Made by a program: the position numbers and the translations under genes
Source of the DNA: DATLYT01 sp035574455
Lineage (GTDB): Bacteria > Bacteroidota > Ignavibacteria > UBA10030
NCBI GenBank assembly: GCA_035574455.1
Contig: DATLYT010000205.1
Span: forward strand, 1-24,815
Length of the DNA stretch: 24,815 nucleotides
Reading direction: 5' to 3'
The notes under the pieces: model-generated
What the model saw: only the letters and a program-made list of their open reading frames with translations
What the model was told of the DNA's origin: nothing
The model's database searches: none
Part shown: positions 15,024 to 21,718 of the stretch, one piece after another
Position numbering within the stretch: the first letter of the stretch is position 1
Layout of the letters: every line of letters begins with the position of its first letter

Positions 15024-15995
15024 CTACTTGAGTACATCACGAATGGAGTATCCCTCATCCGACCGCTGCTGGCGCGTGATCATCTCCCCCAGCAAACCGA
15101 TCGAGACAAACTGGATGCCGATGATAATAAAGAGGAACCCGACAAGAAAGAGCGGCCGGTTGCTGAGCGATGTTGTTCCCAAGGCCCATTCGATTGAAAG
15201 GTAGATATCGATGGCCGCGCCGATAAGGAACGACACCATGCCCCAGACGCCGAACAGATGCAGCGGCCGCCGGATGTAGCGCGTGGTAAAGAGCACGGTC
15301 AACAAGTCGAGAAACCCACGAAAGAATCGGCTGATACCGAATTTCGTATGCCCGTATTTCCGCGGGTGGTGTTGCACAACTTTTTCGCCGACACGGTAGC
15401 CTGCGTAATGTGCCAGGACAGGAATGTATCGGTGAAGCTCACCGTAGACGTTGAGTTCTTTCACCACTTCGCCACGATAGGCTTTCAAGCCACAGTTGAA
15501 GTCATGAATGGGAATGCCCGTCATCACGCGGGTGACAAAATTAAAGAAGCGGGAAGGGATGGTCTTGGTGATCGGGTCGTGGCGTTTCTTCTTCCAGCCA
15601 GAGATGAGGTCGTATCGGTCGTCCATCGCCTGGAGGAGGCCGGGAATCTCTTCCGGGTCATCCTGCAGGTCGGCGTCCATCGTGACCACGAACTTCCCTC
15701 GCGCCTCACGGAAGCCCACCGAGAGGGCGGCGGATTTACCGAAATTCCGTCGGAACCGAATCACCTTAACGGCACGGTTCTCCGCATGCAGCTCCTTCAA
15801 CACCTGAAACGACCCGTCCGTGCTTCCGTCATCCACAAAGATTATCTCATACGATGTCCGCATCCCCGCCATAACGTCCACGATCTTCTGCGTCAATTCT
15901 CGCAGAGACTCTTCTTCATTATAAAGGGGAATGACGATGCTAACGACGGGGGGAACAGACCGTGATGAAGCGAGTGAGGAGGAGGTTTTTGCCAT
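15024..15995 (-). CDS. Polyprenyl-phosphate sugar synthase (GT2, GtrB/ArnC/CsbB/DPM1-like)
   Basis: This 323-aa protein has a family 2 catalytic domain with SIVIPLYNEEESL (19-31), VDDGSTDGS (54-62) and MDADLQDDPEE (106-116), followed by IHDFNCGLKAYR (163-173). That order is typical of dolichyl/undecaprenyl-phosphate sugar synthases. Two membrane helices lie at about 245-268 and 281-303, as in GtrB, CsbB and ArnC. It would join a nucleotide sugar to undecaprenyl phosphate at the cytoplasmic face. It is the first gene of the leftward operon. Likely users of its product are the adjacent GT-C protein and the YfhO-like protein further down. No small GtcA/GtrA-type flippase is visible in the window. 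The sugar (glucose, GlcNAc, mannose or another) cannot be read from sequence. Confidence 0.9.
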   Translation of the reverse strand: MAKTSSSLASSRSVPPVVSIVIPLYNEEESLRELTQKIVDVMAGMRTSYEIIFVDDGSTDGSFQVLKELHAENRAVKVIRFRRNFGKSAALSVGFREARGKFVVTMDADLQDDPEEIPGLLQAMDDRYDLISGWKKKRHDPITKTIPSRFFNFVTRVMTGIPIHDFNCGLKAYRGEVVKELNVYGELHRYIPVLAHYAGYRVGEKVVQHHPRKYGHTKFGISRFFRGFLDLLTVLFTTRYIRRPLHLFGVWGMVSFLIGAAIDIYLSIEWALGTTSLSNRPLFLVGFLFIIIGIQFVSIGLLGEMITRQQRSDEGYSIRDVLK

Positions 15996-16344
15996 GGCGT
16001 TGAGCGAGACTGGGAACGACCGAGAGAGGTGGACGAAAAGGTTCCTTGCATTTTCCTTTCTCGCAACTTTGACTCAAGAGCCGAGCATCCCGCCTTCCGC
16101 TAAGAAGATGGCGGACGGGTCGGCACAGGGGTCTTCGTCCACGTCTCCGCCTGTTGCTGCGCGGTCAAAGTAAATTATTTTCGTCCGAAATGCAACGGCA
16201 CATAAGCCGACTTTCCTCCTCAAAAACATCTTCTCGATTCGTTGACATTCCTTCCGTCGTTGGTTATATTGCCCTGCCCGATTGAACGACGAGACCCTCG
16301 TTTTGGGGCTCGGGTGTTCTCGGCTCTACGGCGGTACGCAATGC
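15996..16344. other. Divergent intergenic control region
   Basis: The gap between the leftward glycan operon and the rightward rsmA operon holds no convincing gene. On the right is a strong promoter (16242-16270). For the leftward operon I see only a weak candidate, TTGCAT (16190-16195) with TACTTT (16167-16172) on the minus strand, spaced 17 bp, which would give a leader of about 160 nt. That leader would contain a 9-bp inverted repeat (GTGGACGAA at 16029-16037 and TTCGTCCAC at 16134-16142) and a small GC-rich hairpin (16095-16115). Function of these is unproven. Confidence 0.5.
16242..16270 (+). promoter_or_regulatory. Sigma-70 type promoter for rsmA operon
   Basis: A perfect -35 box TTGACA (16242-16247) and a -10 box TATATT (16265-16270) are separated by the optimal 17 bp. 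Transcription would begin near 16277, about 68 nt before the rsmA ATG. The early leader contains an imperfect hairpin (CGAGACCC with GGGGCTCG, about 16289-16311). Confidence 0.75.
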
Positions 16345-17139
16345 ATGATCACTCCCAGGAAATCGCTCGGGCAGCACTTTCTACGCGATGAAAATATCGC
16401 TCGCAAGATTGTTCACGAGCTACATCTCACAGCAAATGATGTCGTTGTCGAAATCGGCCCGGGCACGGGAGCGCTGACAAAGCATTTGGCGAAAGCGGCA
16501 CGGAAGGTCATCGGAATTGAACTTGACCGGCGGGCTGCCGAGGTGCTGCAGAATATGTTTCCCAATGCCGTCGACATTATCGAAAGCGACGTTCTGCAGG
16601 TAGACCTGATTGCCCTGGCAAAAACGTACCGACAGCCGCTCAGGATTGTCGGTAACATCCCGTACAACATTACAAGCGGAATTCTTTTCTGGCTCTTCGA
16701 GAATCGGAGCGCGGTGCGAGACGCGACCCTAATGATGCAGCTTGAGGTTGCTCAACGGTTGATCGCCAAACCGAAAACCAAAGCCTACGGCATCCTTTCC
16801 GTAGCAACGCAGTTTCACACCCGGCCGGAGTTGTTGTTCAAGGTGTCCCGTAATTCTTTCTACCCAAAACCGGAAGTGGATTCTGCAATCGTTCGTCTCG
16901 ATTTTCGCAAGGAGTTGCCTCCATGCAACATTCCGCTCTTCACGGCGGTTGTGCGGGCAACATTCGGTAAGCGACGCAAGACGTTGCGAAACGGCTTGCG
17001 CTATATGGGGTTAACGGATGAACAGCTCCATGCCGTGCCGTTCGACCTCCGTCGCAGACCGGAAGATTTATCGCTCGAAGAATTCATCGAGCTTACTTCT
17101 CAACTTGAACGGTTGAGACCCTCGATTGTCGCTTCATAG
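16345..17139 (+). CDS. rsmA: 16S rRNA (adenine(1518)-N(6)/adenine(1519)-N(6))-dimethyltransferase
   Basis: This 264-aa protein (also called KsgA) dimethylates two adjacent adenines in the loop of helix 45 of 16S rRNA during small-subunit assembly. The N-terminal SLGQHFLRDENIARKIV is the family signature. SAM motif I is VVEIGPGTG (34-42), E59 sits in the second motif, D82 in the third, and the catalytic motif IV is GNIPYNITS (103-111), a normal variant of NLPYN. The small C-terminal helical domain holds FGKRRKTLRN. An in-frame TTG at 16282 would add 21 residues that do not belong to the family, so the ATG at 16345 is taken. Length is normal. It follows a strong promoter and lies 13 bp before mgtE. 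Confidence 0.96.
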   Translation: MITPRKSLGQHFLRDENIARKIVHELHLTANDVVVEIGPGTGALTKHLAKAARKVIGIELDRRAAEVLQNMFPNAVDIIESDVLQVDLIALAKTYRQPLRIVGNIPYNITSGILFWLFENRSAVRDATLMMQLEVAQRLIAKPKTKAYGILSVATQFHTRPELLFKVSRNSFYPKPEVDSAIVRLDFRKELPPCNIPLFTAVVRATFGKRRKTLRNGLRYMGLTDEQLHAVPFDLRRRPEDLSLEEFIELTSQLERLRPSIVAS

Positions 17140-17152
17140 TATCATTTCATAA

Positions 17153-18613
17153 ATGGAAGAGACGAAACATACCGATACTCCCCAGCAGGTACGCTCGCAT
17201 GACGAAACGTACTCCGGCGTGCCCGCCGCTTCACCCCGGCAGGCGGGCGTGCAGGCACGCGAGCTGATTGAAGTCGACGATGAGCTTATGGTCGACATTG
17301 AAGACCTCGTGCGGTCGCGGTCGGATTTTCTGCTGCTGAACATCCTGCAGGATCTCTACCCCGCCGACATCGCCCACATCATGAATCGGCTGGACACTGA
17401 GCAGGCCGAGTACGTCTTTGGGCTCCTTCCCGCCGATGTGAAGAGTGAGGTCATTCTCGAGCTGGACGATGTTCACCGCGAGCACCTCCTGAAGACGCTG
17501 CCGCAATCCGAGCTCACCAAGCTCGTCCGCAGGATGGACTCTGACGACGCAGCAGACATCGTCGCTGAACTGTCGAAGGAAACAGCGGAAGAAGTGTTGG
17601 AAACGATGGACGTGCAGGATTCCTCACACGTCGAGGAATTGCTGCGCTACGACGAATCGACCGCCGGTGGCATCATGGCAAAAGAGGTCGCCGTGGTGCA
17701 TTTGAACGATACCGTGAAAAAAGCGATTAAAGCCGTGCGGGCGATGGCAAAAGAACACAAGAATATCTACAGCGTGTATGTGGTCGATGAAAACGGCGTT
17801 CTCGTGGGAAGCATTCCTCTACAAGATTTACTGCTGTACGCGCCCAACAAACGTGTCAGCAAATTGATGAACACCGACGTGATCCGTGTAACGACGGATG
17901 TTGACCAAGAAGAGGTCGCGCAGATCTTCAAAAAATACGACCTCGTCTCTTTACCGGTCACCGATACCGCGGGAAAACTGCTCGGCCGCATTACGGTCGA
18001 CGATATCGTAGACGTTTTAGAAGAGGAACACGAAGAGGACGTTGCGCGGATGGTCGGTTCCGACGTGGAAGAAATGGAACGCCGAACGCCCTATCAGATC
18101 GCGATGCTTCGACTGCCTTGGATCATGATCACGCTCTTTATTCAACTGTTTGCAGGCCTTGTTATTCACCAATACAGCGAAACACTTACGAAAGTGATTC
18201 TCCTCGCGTCGTTCATGCCGATTATTTCAGCGCTCTCCGGCAACACCGGCCTCCAAGCCGCCGCCATTGTTGTACGTGGACTCGCAACGGGTCATATCCG
18301 ACTGAACCGTTGGAAAGATCCCATTAAACGCCAACTTCAAACAAGCGTCATCTTAGGGCTGGCCTGCGGCATCATTCTCGGCATCATCGGCGGCGTGTGG
18401 TCGAAGCACTTCGCCTTCGGGCTTGTTGTCGGCACGTCGATGTTCATCTCCATCAACATTTCAGGCTTGATCGGCAGTGCAACTCCGCTGCTCTCCAAGC
18501 GGCTTGGGTTTGATCCTGCGGTAACTGCCGGACCGTTTGAAACCGCGTTTCAGGACGTCATCGGCATCACAATCTTCCTGACCATCGCAACGCTCATGCT
18601 CCAGTGGCTCTAA
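17153..18613 (+). CDS. mgtE: Magnesium transporter MgtE
   Basis: This 486-aa protein is a Mg2+ channel/transporter of the inner membrane. An N-domain of helical repeats (about 55-165) is followed by two CBS domains (about 176-232 and 236-292), which sense cytosolic Mg2+ and gate the pore. A membrane domain with about five helices follows (320-486). The pore region includes FMPIISALSGNTGLQAA and FDPAVTAGPFETAFQDVIGIT, where D468 matches the conserved pore aspartate of the family. The first 45 residues are variable in MgtE. Here residues 22-36 are encoded by a palindromic GC-rich element (17217-17260). The start ATG lies 13 bp after rsmA, so the two are likely co-transcribed. There is no room for a separate Mg2+ riboswitch directly upstream. 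Confidence 0.95.
   Translation: MEETKHTDTPQQVRSHDETYSGVPAASPRQAGVQARELIEVDDELMVDIEDLVRSRSDFLLLNILQDLYPADIAHIMNRLDTEQAEYVFGLLPADVKSEVILELDDVHREHLLKTLPQSELTKLVRRMDSDDAADIVAELSKETAEEVLETMDVQDSSHVEELLRYDESTAGGIMAKEVAVVHLNDTVKKAIKAVRAMAKEHKNIYSVYVVDENGVLVGSIPLQDLLLYAPNKRVSKLMNTDVIRVTTDVDQEEVAQIFKKYDLVSLPVTDTAGKLLGRITVDDIVDVLEEEHEEDVARMVGSDVEEMERRTPYQIAMLRLPWIMITLFIQLFAGLVIHQYSETLTKVILLASFMPIISALSGNTGLQAAAIVVRGLATGHIRLNRWKDPIKRQLQTSVILGLACGIILGIIGGVWSKHFAFGLVVGTSMFISINISGLIGSATPLLSKRLGFDPAVTAGPFETAFQDVIGITIFLTIATLMLQWL
17217..17260. repeat. Palindromic element translated within MgtE
   Basis: GCGTGCC (17217-17223) pairs perfectly with GGCACGC (17254-17260), and CGCC (17224-17227) pairs with GGCG (17242-17245). 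An alternative 7-bp stem pairs GCCCGCC (17221-17227) with GGCGGGC (17242-17248). The segment encodes MgtE residues 22-36 (SGVPAASPRQAGVQAR region). It looks like a small palindromic repeat inserted in frame at a tolerant site. Copy number in the genome cannot be judged from this window. Confidence 0.5.
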
Positions 18614-18630
18614 ATCTTCGTAATCTGTTC

Positions 18631-19584
18631 ATGAAGCTCCGCACGTTGTTCGCTCCACTCAATTCTGCCGACTTTATCACCGTTACGTTTCTGTCGTTTC
18701 TCACGCTGCTCAACCTCATCTTCCATACACGTGTAGCGGAGTGGGCGCTCCTATCCACACTCAACATCCTGGCCATTGCGCTTATTTTCATCCTTGCCTA
18801 CGAAGCCGATACCCGCAAGACACCTCTGCTCATGCAGCTCCATCGCTGGTACCTCTACGGTGCTGTGCTGCTCGTCTTCAAAGAACTCTACTTGATGGTG
18901 CGGCCCATCCATCCTGTCGATTACGACTGGCTGCTGATTGAAATTGACCGCTGGGTCTTCGGCGTTAACCCGACGGAATGGCTTTCGCAGTACGCGCACC
19001 CGATCGTCACGGAAATATTACAGATCGGTTACTCCTCTTACTATCTGCTTTTCATTATTCTCGGCATCGATGTCTATCGCCGGCAATCATGGAAAGGATT
19101 TGATACGTCGGTGTTTTTGATTGTCTACGGGTTCTATCTTTCCTATATCGGCTATTTCTTATTGCCTGCGGTTGGGCCTCGCTTCACACTGCACTCGTTC
19201 GAACTCTTGAACCAGGAACTCCCCGGCTTGCTCCTGACCGAACCTCTGCGCGCCTTCGTCAATTGGGGTGAGTCTGTTCCCACACACGTCCCCAATCCTG
19301 TCGACTTCGTTCAACGCGATGTGTTTCCTAGCGGCCACACACAACTGACGCTCGTCATTCTGTACTGCGCGTTCCATTACAAACTGCCAACGCGCTGGTT
19401 TCTGACCGTCATGGCGATCTTGCTCATCGTCGGCACAGTCTATCTTCGCTACCACTACGTGATTGATCTCTTCGCCGGCGTGCTCTTTTTCCTCTTCACG
19501 GTCTGGTCGGGTTGGCGCATTATGAGATGGTGGGAAGGGTGGCGCGGCAGATCTGAGCTTGAAACTCACCTTAAAACTCGCTAA
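18631..19584 (+). CDS. PAP2-superfamily integral membrane phosphatase
   Basis: This 317-aa protein with about seven or eight membrane helices belongs to the type 2 phosphatidic acid phosphatase superfamily, nearest to the PAP2_3/AUR1-like branch. GPRFTLH follows the fifth helix. The phosphatase motif C2 is PSGHT (S234, G235, H236) and C3 is YLRYHYVIDLFAG (R273, H275, D279), the catalytic histidine and its aspartate partner. The classical C1 motif (K-x6-R-P) is not evident, as in AUR1-like members. It could dephosphorylate a phospholipid or undecaprenyl pyrophosphate, or transfer a phosphoalcohol between lipids. The ATG at 18631, 17 bp after mgtE, is preferred. A GTG at 18604 would overlap mgtE by 10 bp and add nine residues. 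Confidence 0.85.
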   Translation: MKLRTLFAPLNSADFITVTFLSFLTLLNLIFHTRVAEWALLSTLNILAIALIFILAYEADTRKTPLLMQLHRWYLYGAVLLVFKELYLMVRPIHPVDYDWLLIEIDRWVFGVNPTEWLSQYAHPIVTEILQIGYSSYYLLFIILGIDVYRRQSWKGFDTSVFLIVYGFYLSYIGYFLLPAVGPRFTLHSFELLNQELPGLLLTEPLRAFVNWGESVPTHVPNPVDFVQRDVFPSGHTQLTLVILYCAFHYKLPTRWFLTVMAILLIVGTVYLRYHYVIDLFAGVLFFLFTVWSGWRIMRWWEGWRGRSELETHLKTR

Positions 19585-19635
19585 GTTACACGCTGTCGCA
19601 CTGGCGATGTTGCGTTCTTCCGTTCCTGACAAAGT

Positions 19636-19929
19636 ATGACACCTGAACAACTCCTCAAAGAGCTCGAAGAGCTTGCCGTACAGTGTTCGATTGCCGTTCG
19701 TTACGAAAAGGGAGATTTCGAGGGCGGATTCTGCGTTCTGAAAGCTGAACGGCTGATCGTTGTCAACAAAAAGTTGGCTCCAGCGAAGAAAGCCTCGATT
19801 CTTGCTCAAGGACTAGCTGAAATCGGTATCGATGAGATGTACCTCAAGCCGGTCGTCCGCGAGTTCATCGAAGACGAGTTGGCTCGGTTGAACATGTCTG
19901 TCGGCCAGGTGAAACCCGCGAGTGCCTAA
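19636..19929 (+). CDS. Conserved small protein of unknown function
   Basis: This 97-aa acidic/basic mixed protein has no signal peptide or membrane helix and is probably cytosolic. It opens with a helical stretch (EQLLKELEELAVQCSI). A beta-rich core follows, VRYEKGDFEGGFCVLKAERLIVVNKKLAPAKKASILAQGLAEIGID. It ends in a helix rich in acidic residues. From memory, similar small proteins with the pattern RYEKGDFxGGxCxxxxxxxIxxNKK occur in Ignavibacteria and Chlorobi relatives, but I cannot name a function. It lies 51 bp after the PAP2 gene and ahead of aroQ in the same direction, so co-transcription is likely. Confidence 0.8.
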   Translation: MTPEQLLKELEELAVQCSIAVRYEKGDFEGGFCVLKAERLIVVNKKLAPAKKASILAQGLAEIGIDEMYLKPVVREFIEDELARLNMSVGQVKPASA

Positions 19930-19936
19930 CCTTCGA

Positions 19937-20050
19937 ATGGAAAAGCTTAAACTGCTTCTTCCGTACCTGTTGCTCTGTCTTCCTACTCTGGCATCTTTGT
20001 TCCCCGTGCATCCACACGGTGGCTTTTACCTTCACCACAATGTTGGATGA
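19937..20050 (+). CDS. Possible small hydrophobic peptide (37 aa)
   Basis: A short reading frame begins with ATG 7 bp after the preceding gene and encodes MEKLKLLLPYLLLCLPTLAS followed by a His/Gly-rich tail. Two lysines followed by about 15 hydrophobic residues look like a signal peptide or one membrane helix. No ribosome binding site is clear. It could be a real small membrane protein, the remnant of a larger exported protein, or chance. Nothing in the neighbours indicates a job. Confidence 0.3.
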   Translation: MEKLKLLLPYLLLCLPTLASLFPVHPHGGFYLHHNVG

Positions 20051-20092
20051 ATCATCGACTGTCTCCGGGCAATACTCCGATAACGTTTTCAT

Positions 20093-20521
20093 ATGCGCAT
20101 CTTAGTGATTAACGGACCTAATCTGAATCTTCTCGGCAAGCGCGAGCCGCAGTTATATGGCTCGATGACGTTGGACGACATCGAGAAGATGCTTACCAAG
20201 TCGTTTCCCGATGTGAAGTTCGAATTCTTCCAGTCGAACATTGAAGGCGTGCTCGTTGAGTACGTGCAGAAAGCGATGAGCGGTGCGTTCGACGGCGTTC
20301 TGCTCAACGCTGGTGCGTATACGCACACCTCCTACGCTCTGCGCGATGCGGTCGCGATGCTCAAGGTTCCCGTCATCGAGGTGCATCTGACAAATATCCA
20401 CGCACGGGAAGAATTCCGCCATCGCTCCGTCATTGCGCCTGTCTGTAGGGGTCTTGTTGCCGGCTTTGGAGCACAAAGCTACCTTCTGGCTGCCAAGGCA
20501 CTCATTGACTCAACACCCTGA
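20093..20521 (+). CDS. aroQ: Type II 3-dehydroquinate dehydratase
   Basis: This 142-aa enzyme removes water from 3-dehydroquinate to give 3-dehydroshikimate, step three of the shikimate pathway to aromatic amino acids. Type II enzymes are dodecamers of a flavodoxin-like fold. The signature INGPNLNLLGKREPQLYG holds R17 and the catalytic Y22. N72 and H78 lie in LLNAGAYTHTSYALRDA, H98 in EVHLTNIHAREEFRHRS, and the anchoring arginines R105, R109 and R111 follow. All key residues are present and the length is normal. The start ATG is fixed by the family N-terminus MRILVINGPN. It sits in a run of unrelated housekeeping genes. Confidence 0.97.
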   Translation: MRILVINGPNLNLLGKREPQLYGSMTLDDIEKMLTKSFPDVKFEFFQSNIEGVLVEYVQKAMSGAFDGVLLNAGAYTHTSYALRDAVAMLKVPVIEVHLTNIHAREEFRHRSVIAPVCRGLVAGFGAQSYLLAAKALIDSTP

Positions 20522-20532
20522 TCACGATCTTA

Positions 20533-20567
20533 CTGACTTCTGACGTCTGATGTCTGACCTCTGCTTC
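20533..20567. repeat. Heptanucleotide tandem repeat between aroQ and the HAD gene
   Basis: Five head-to-tail 7-mers fill most of the 48-bp gap: CTGACTT, CTGACGT, CTGATGT, CTGACCT and CTGCTTC. The last ends 2 bp before the next ATG. Only the final unit departs strongly from the CTGAYNT consensus. The array replaces any recognisable ribosome binding site for the HAD gene. Confidence 0.65.
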
Positions 20568-20569
20568 CC

Positions 20570-21250
20570 ATGATCAAAGCCGTCATCTTCGACCTCGACA
20601 ACACGCTCGTTGATTTCATGGCCATGAAACGACAGGCCGTCGACGCAGCCATTCATGCCATGCGTGATGCAGGGCTGCGGTTGCCGGTCGAAGAAATCCG
20701 ACGCCGCATCGACGCCATTTACGAGCAGCGCGGCATCGAATTTCAGAATGTCTTCGACCAGTTATTGTTCGATGAGTTCAGCAAAATCGACTACAAGATT
20801 CTTTCATCCGGCATCATTGCCTATCGGCGCGCACGGGAAGCCGCGCTGGTTCCGTATCCGCATGTGTACATGACGCTGGTCGAGCTGGCGAAAATGCACC
20901 TCAAGCTCGCCGTGGTCTCTGACGCTCCCGCCCGCGAGGCGTGGTTGCGTTTGTGTTACCTCAATTTCCACCATATTTTTGATGTCGTCGTAACGTTCGA
21001 CGACACCGGCGAGCGGAAGCCCAACCCCGGCCCCTTCCGCAAAGCGCTCGAACGGCTCGGCGTGAAGCCGGAAGAAGCGTTGATGGTGGGCGACTGGGCG
21101 GAGCGCGATGTCGTCGGGGCAAAGCAGGTCGGAATGAAAACCGTCTTTGCCCGCTATGGCGACACGTTTGGAACCGTCGTCTCCAACGCAGATTACGACA
21201 TCGACGACATTGCCCAAGTGATTGATATCGTACGGAAGGAAAACGGATAA
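20570..21250 (+). CDS. HAD-superfamily hydrolase (phosphatase-like)
   Basis: This 226-aa protein is a haloacid dehalogenase-type hydrolase. Motif I is VIFDLDNTLVDF with the nucleophile D8 and the acid D10. Motif II is in VVSDAPA, motif III lysine in GERKPNPGPF, and motif IV is GDWAERDVVGAKQVGMKT. The region after motif I (about 18-95) forms an alpha-helical type 1 cap. Such enzymes dephosphorylate small metabolites, for example phosphoglycolate or sugar phosphates, but the substrate here cannot be named. The ATG follows a heptanucleotide repeat array rather than a clear ribosome binding site. It lies 3 bp before acpS, so the pair is probably co-translated. Confidence in the superfamily is high, in the reaction low. 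Confidence 0.9.
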   Translation: MIKAVIFDLDNTLVDFMAMKRQAVDAAIHAMRDAGLRLPVEEIRRRIDAIYEQRGIEFQNVFDQLLFDEFSKIDYKILSSGIIAYRRAREAALVPYPHVYMTLVELAKMHLKLAVVSDAPAREAWLRLCYLNFHHIFDVVVTFDDTGERKPNPGPFRKALERLGVKPEEALMVGDWAERDVVGAKQVGMKTVFARYGDTFGTVVSNADYDIDDIAQVIDIVRKENG

Positions 21251-21253
21251 CCG

Positions 21254-21637
21254 ATGGGAGCTATTCAAGGAATCGGCGTTGACATTGTGGATGTTCAGCG
21301 GATGAAAATGGTGATCGACGCATGGGGTCCGGCGGCCATGAAAAAGCTCTTTACCGACCGCGAGATCGCGTATTGCAAATCGCAAAAGCGGCCGCATGAA
21401 CATTTCGCCGCGCGTTTTGCGGCAAAAGAAGCGGTGAGCAAGGCGATGGAAATCGGATGGAGCGGAAAGTTCCGCTGGAAGGATGTTGAGGTGGTCAACG
21501 AACCTTCCGGCGCACCACGAATTATCCTGTATGATTTCGTCGGCTCCATGCTTGCCGGCAGCAAGGTACACCTAACACTCTCCCATACCAAAACAACGGT
21601 AGTCGCGTTTGTGATCATCGAGAAGAAAGACGTATAG
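21254..21637 (+). CDS. acpS: Holo-[acyl-carrier-protein] synthase
   Basis: This 127-aa enzyme transfers 4'-phosphopantetheine from coenzyme A to the serine of apo-ACP, activating it for fatty acid synthesis. It is a small trimeric enzyme of the cytosol. The two family motifs are IQGIGVDIVDVQR with metal-binding D10, and FAARFAAKEAVSKAM with E59. HLTLSHTKTTVVAFVIIE closes the protein as expected. Length and residues are normal. The gene starts 3 bp after the HAD gene and is the last of the rightward operon. It is followed by a strong terminator at 21663-21693. Confidence 0.95.
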   Translation: MGAIQGIGVDIVDVQRMKMVIDAWGPAAMKKLFTDREIAYCKSQKRPHEHFAARFAAKEAVSKAMEIGWSGKFRWKDVEVVNEPSGAPRIILYDFVGSMLAGSKVHLTLSHTKTTVVAFVIIEKKDV

Positions 21638-21662
21638 TTGCCCGGTACGAATTTCTTCCAAC

Positions 21663-21693
21663 AAAAAACCCTCGGTATGACCGAGGGTTTTTT
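21663..21693. terminator. Bidirectional intrinsic terminator
   Basis: A perfect 13-bp inverted repeat, AAAAAACCCTCGG, loop TATGA, then CCGAGGGTTTTTT, lies between two convergent genes. The GC core of 7 bp is flanked by six A and six T, so it can stop transcripts from acpS on the plus strand and from the YbgF-like gene on the minus strand. Confidence 0.93.
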
Positions 21694-21718
21694 GTATACA
21701 CCTGTTCTGCTATCGTCT

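Noticed and set aside
16282..16344. TTG start that would extend RsmA by 21 residues
   Set aside because: It lies at the expected transcription start, and the added residues do not fit the family. The ATG at 16345 gives the normal N-terminus.
17140..17152. Mg2+-sensing riboswitch before mgtE
   Set aside because: Only 13 bp separate rsmA and mgtE, which leaves no room for a known Mg2+ riboswitch.
19159..19809. 216-codon open frame on the minus strand
   Set aside because: It is antisense to the PAP2 gene and the 97-aa gene, with composition typical of a shadow.
20804..21571. 255-codon open frame on the minus strand
   Set aside because: It overlaps the HAD gene and acpS in antisense, both of which have full catalytic motifs. 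There is no independent support.
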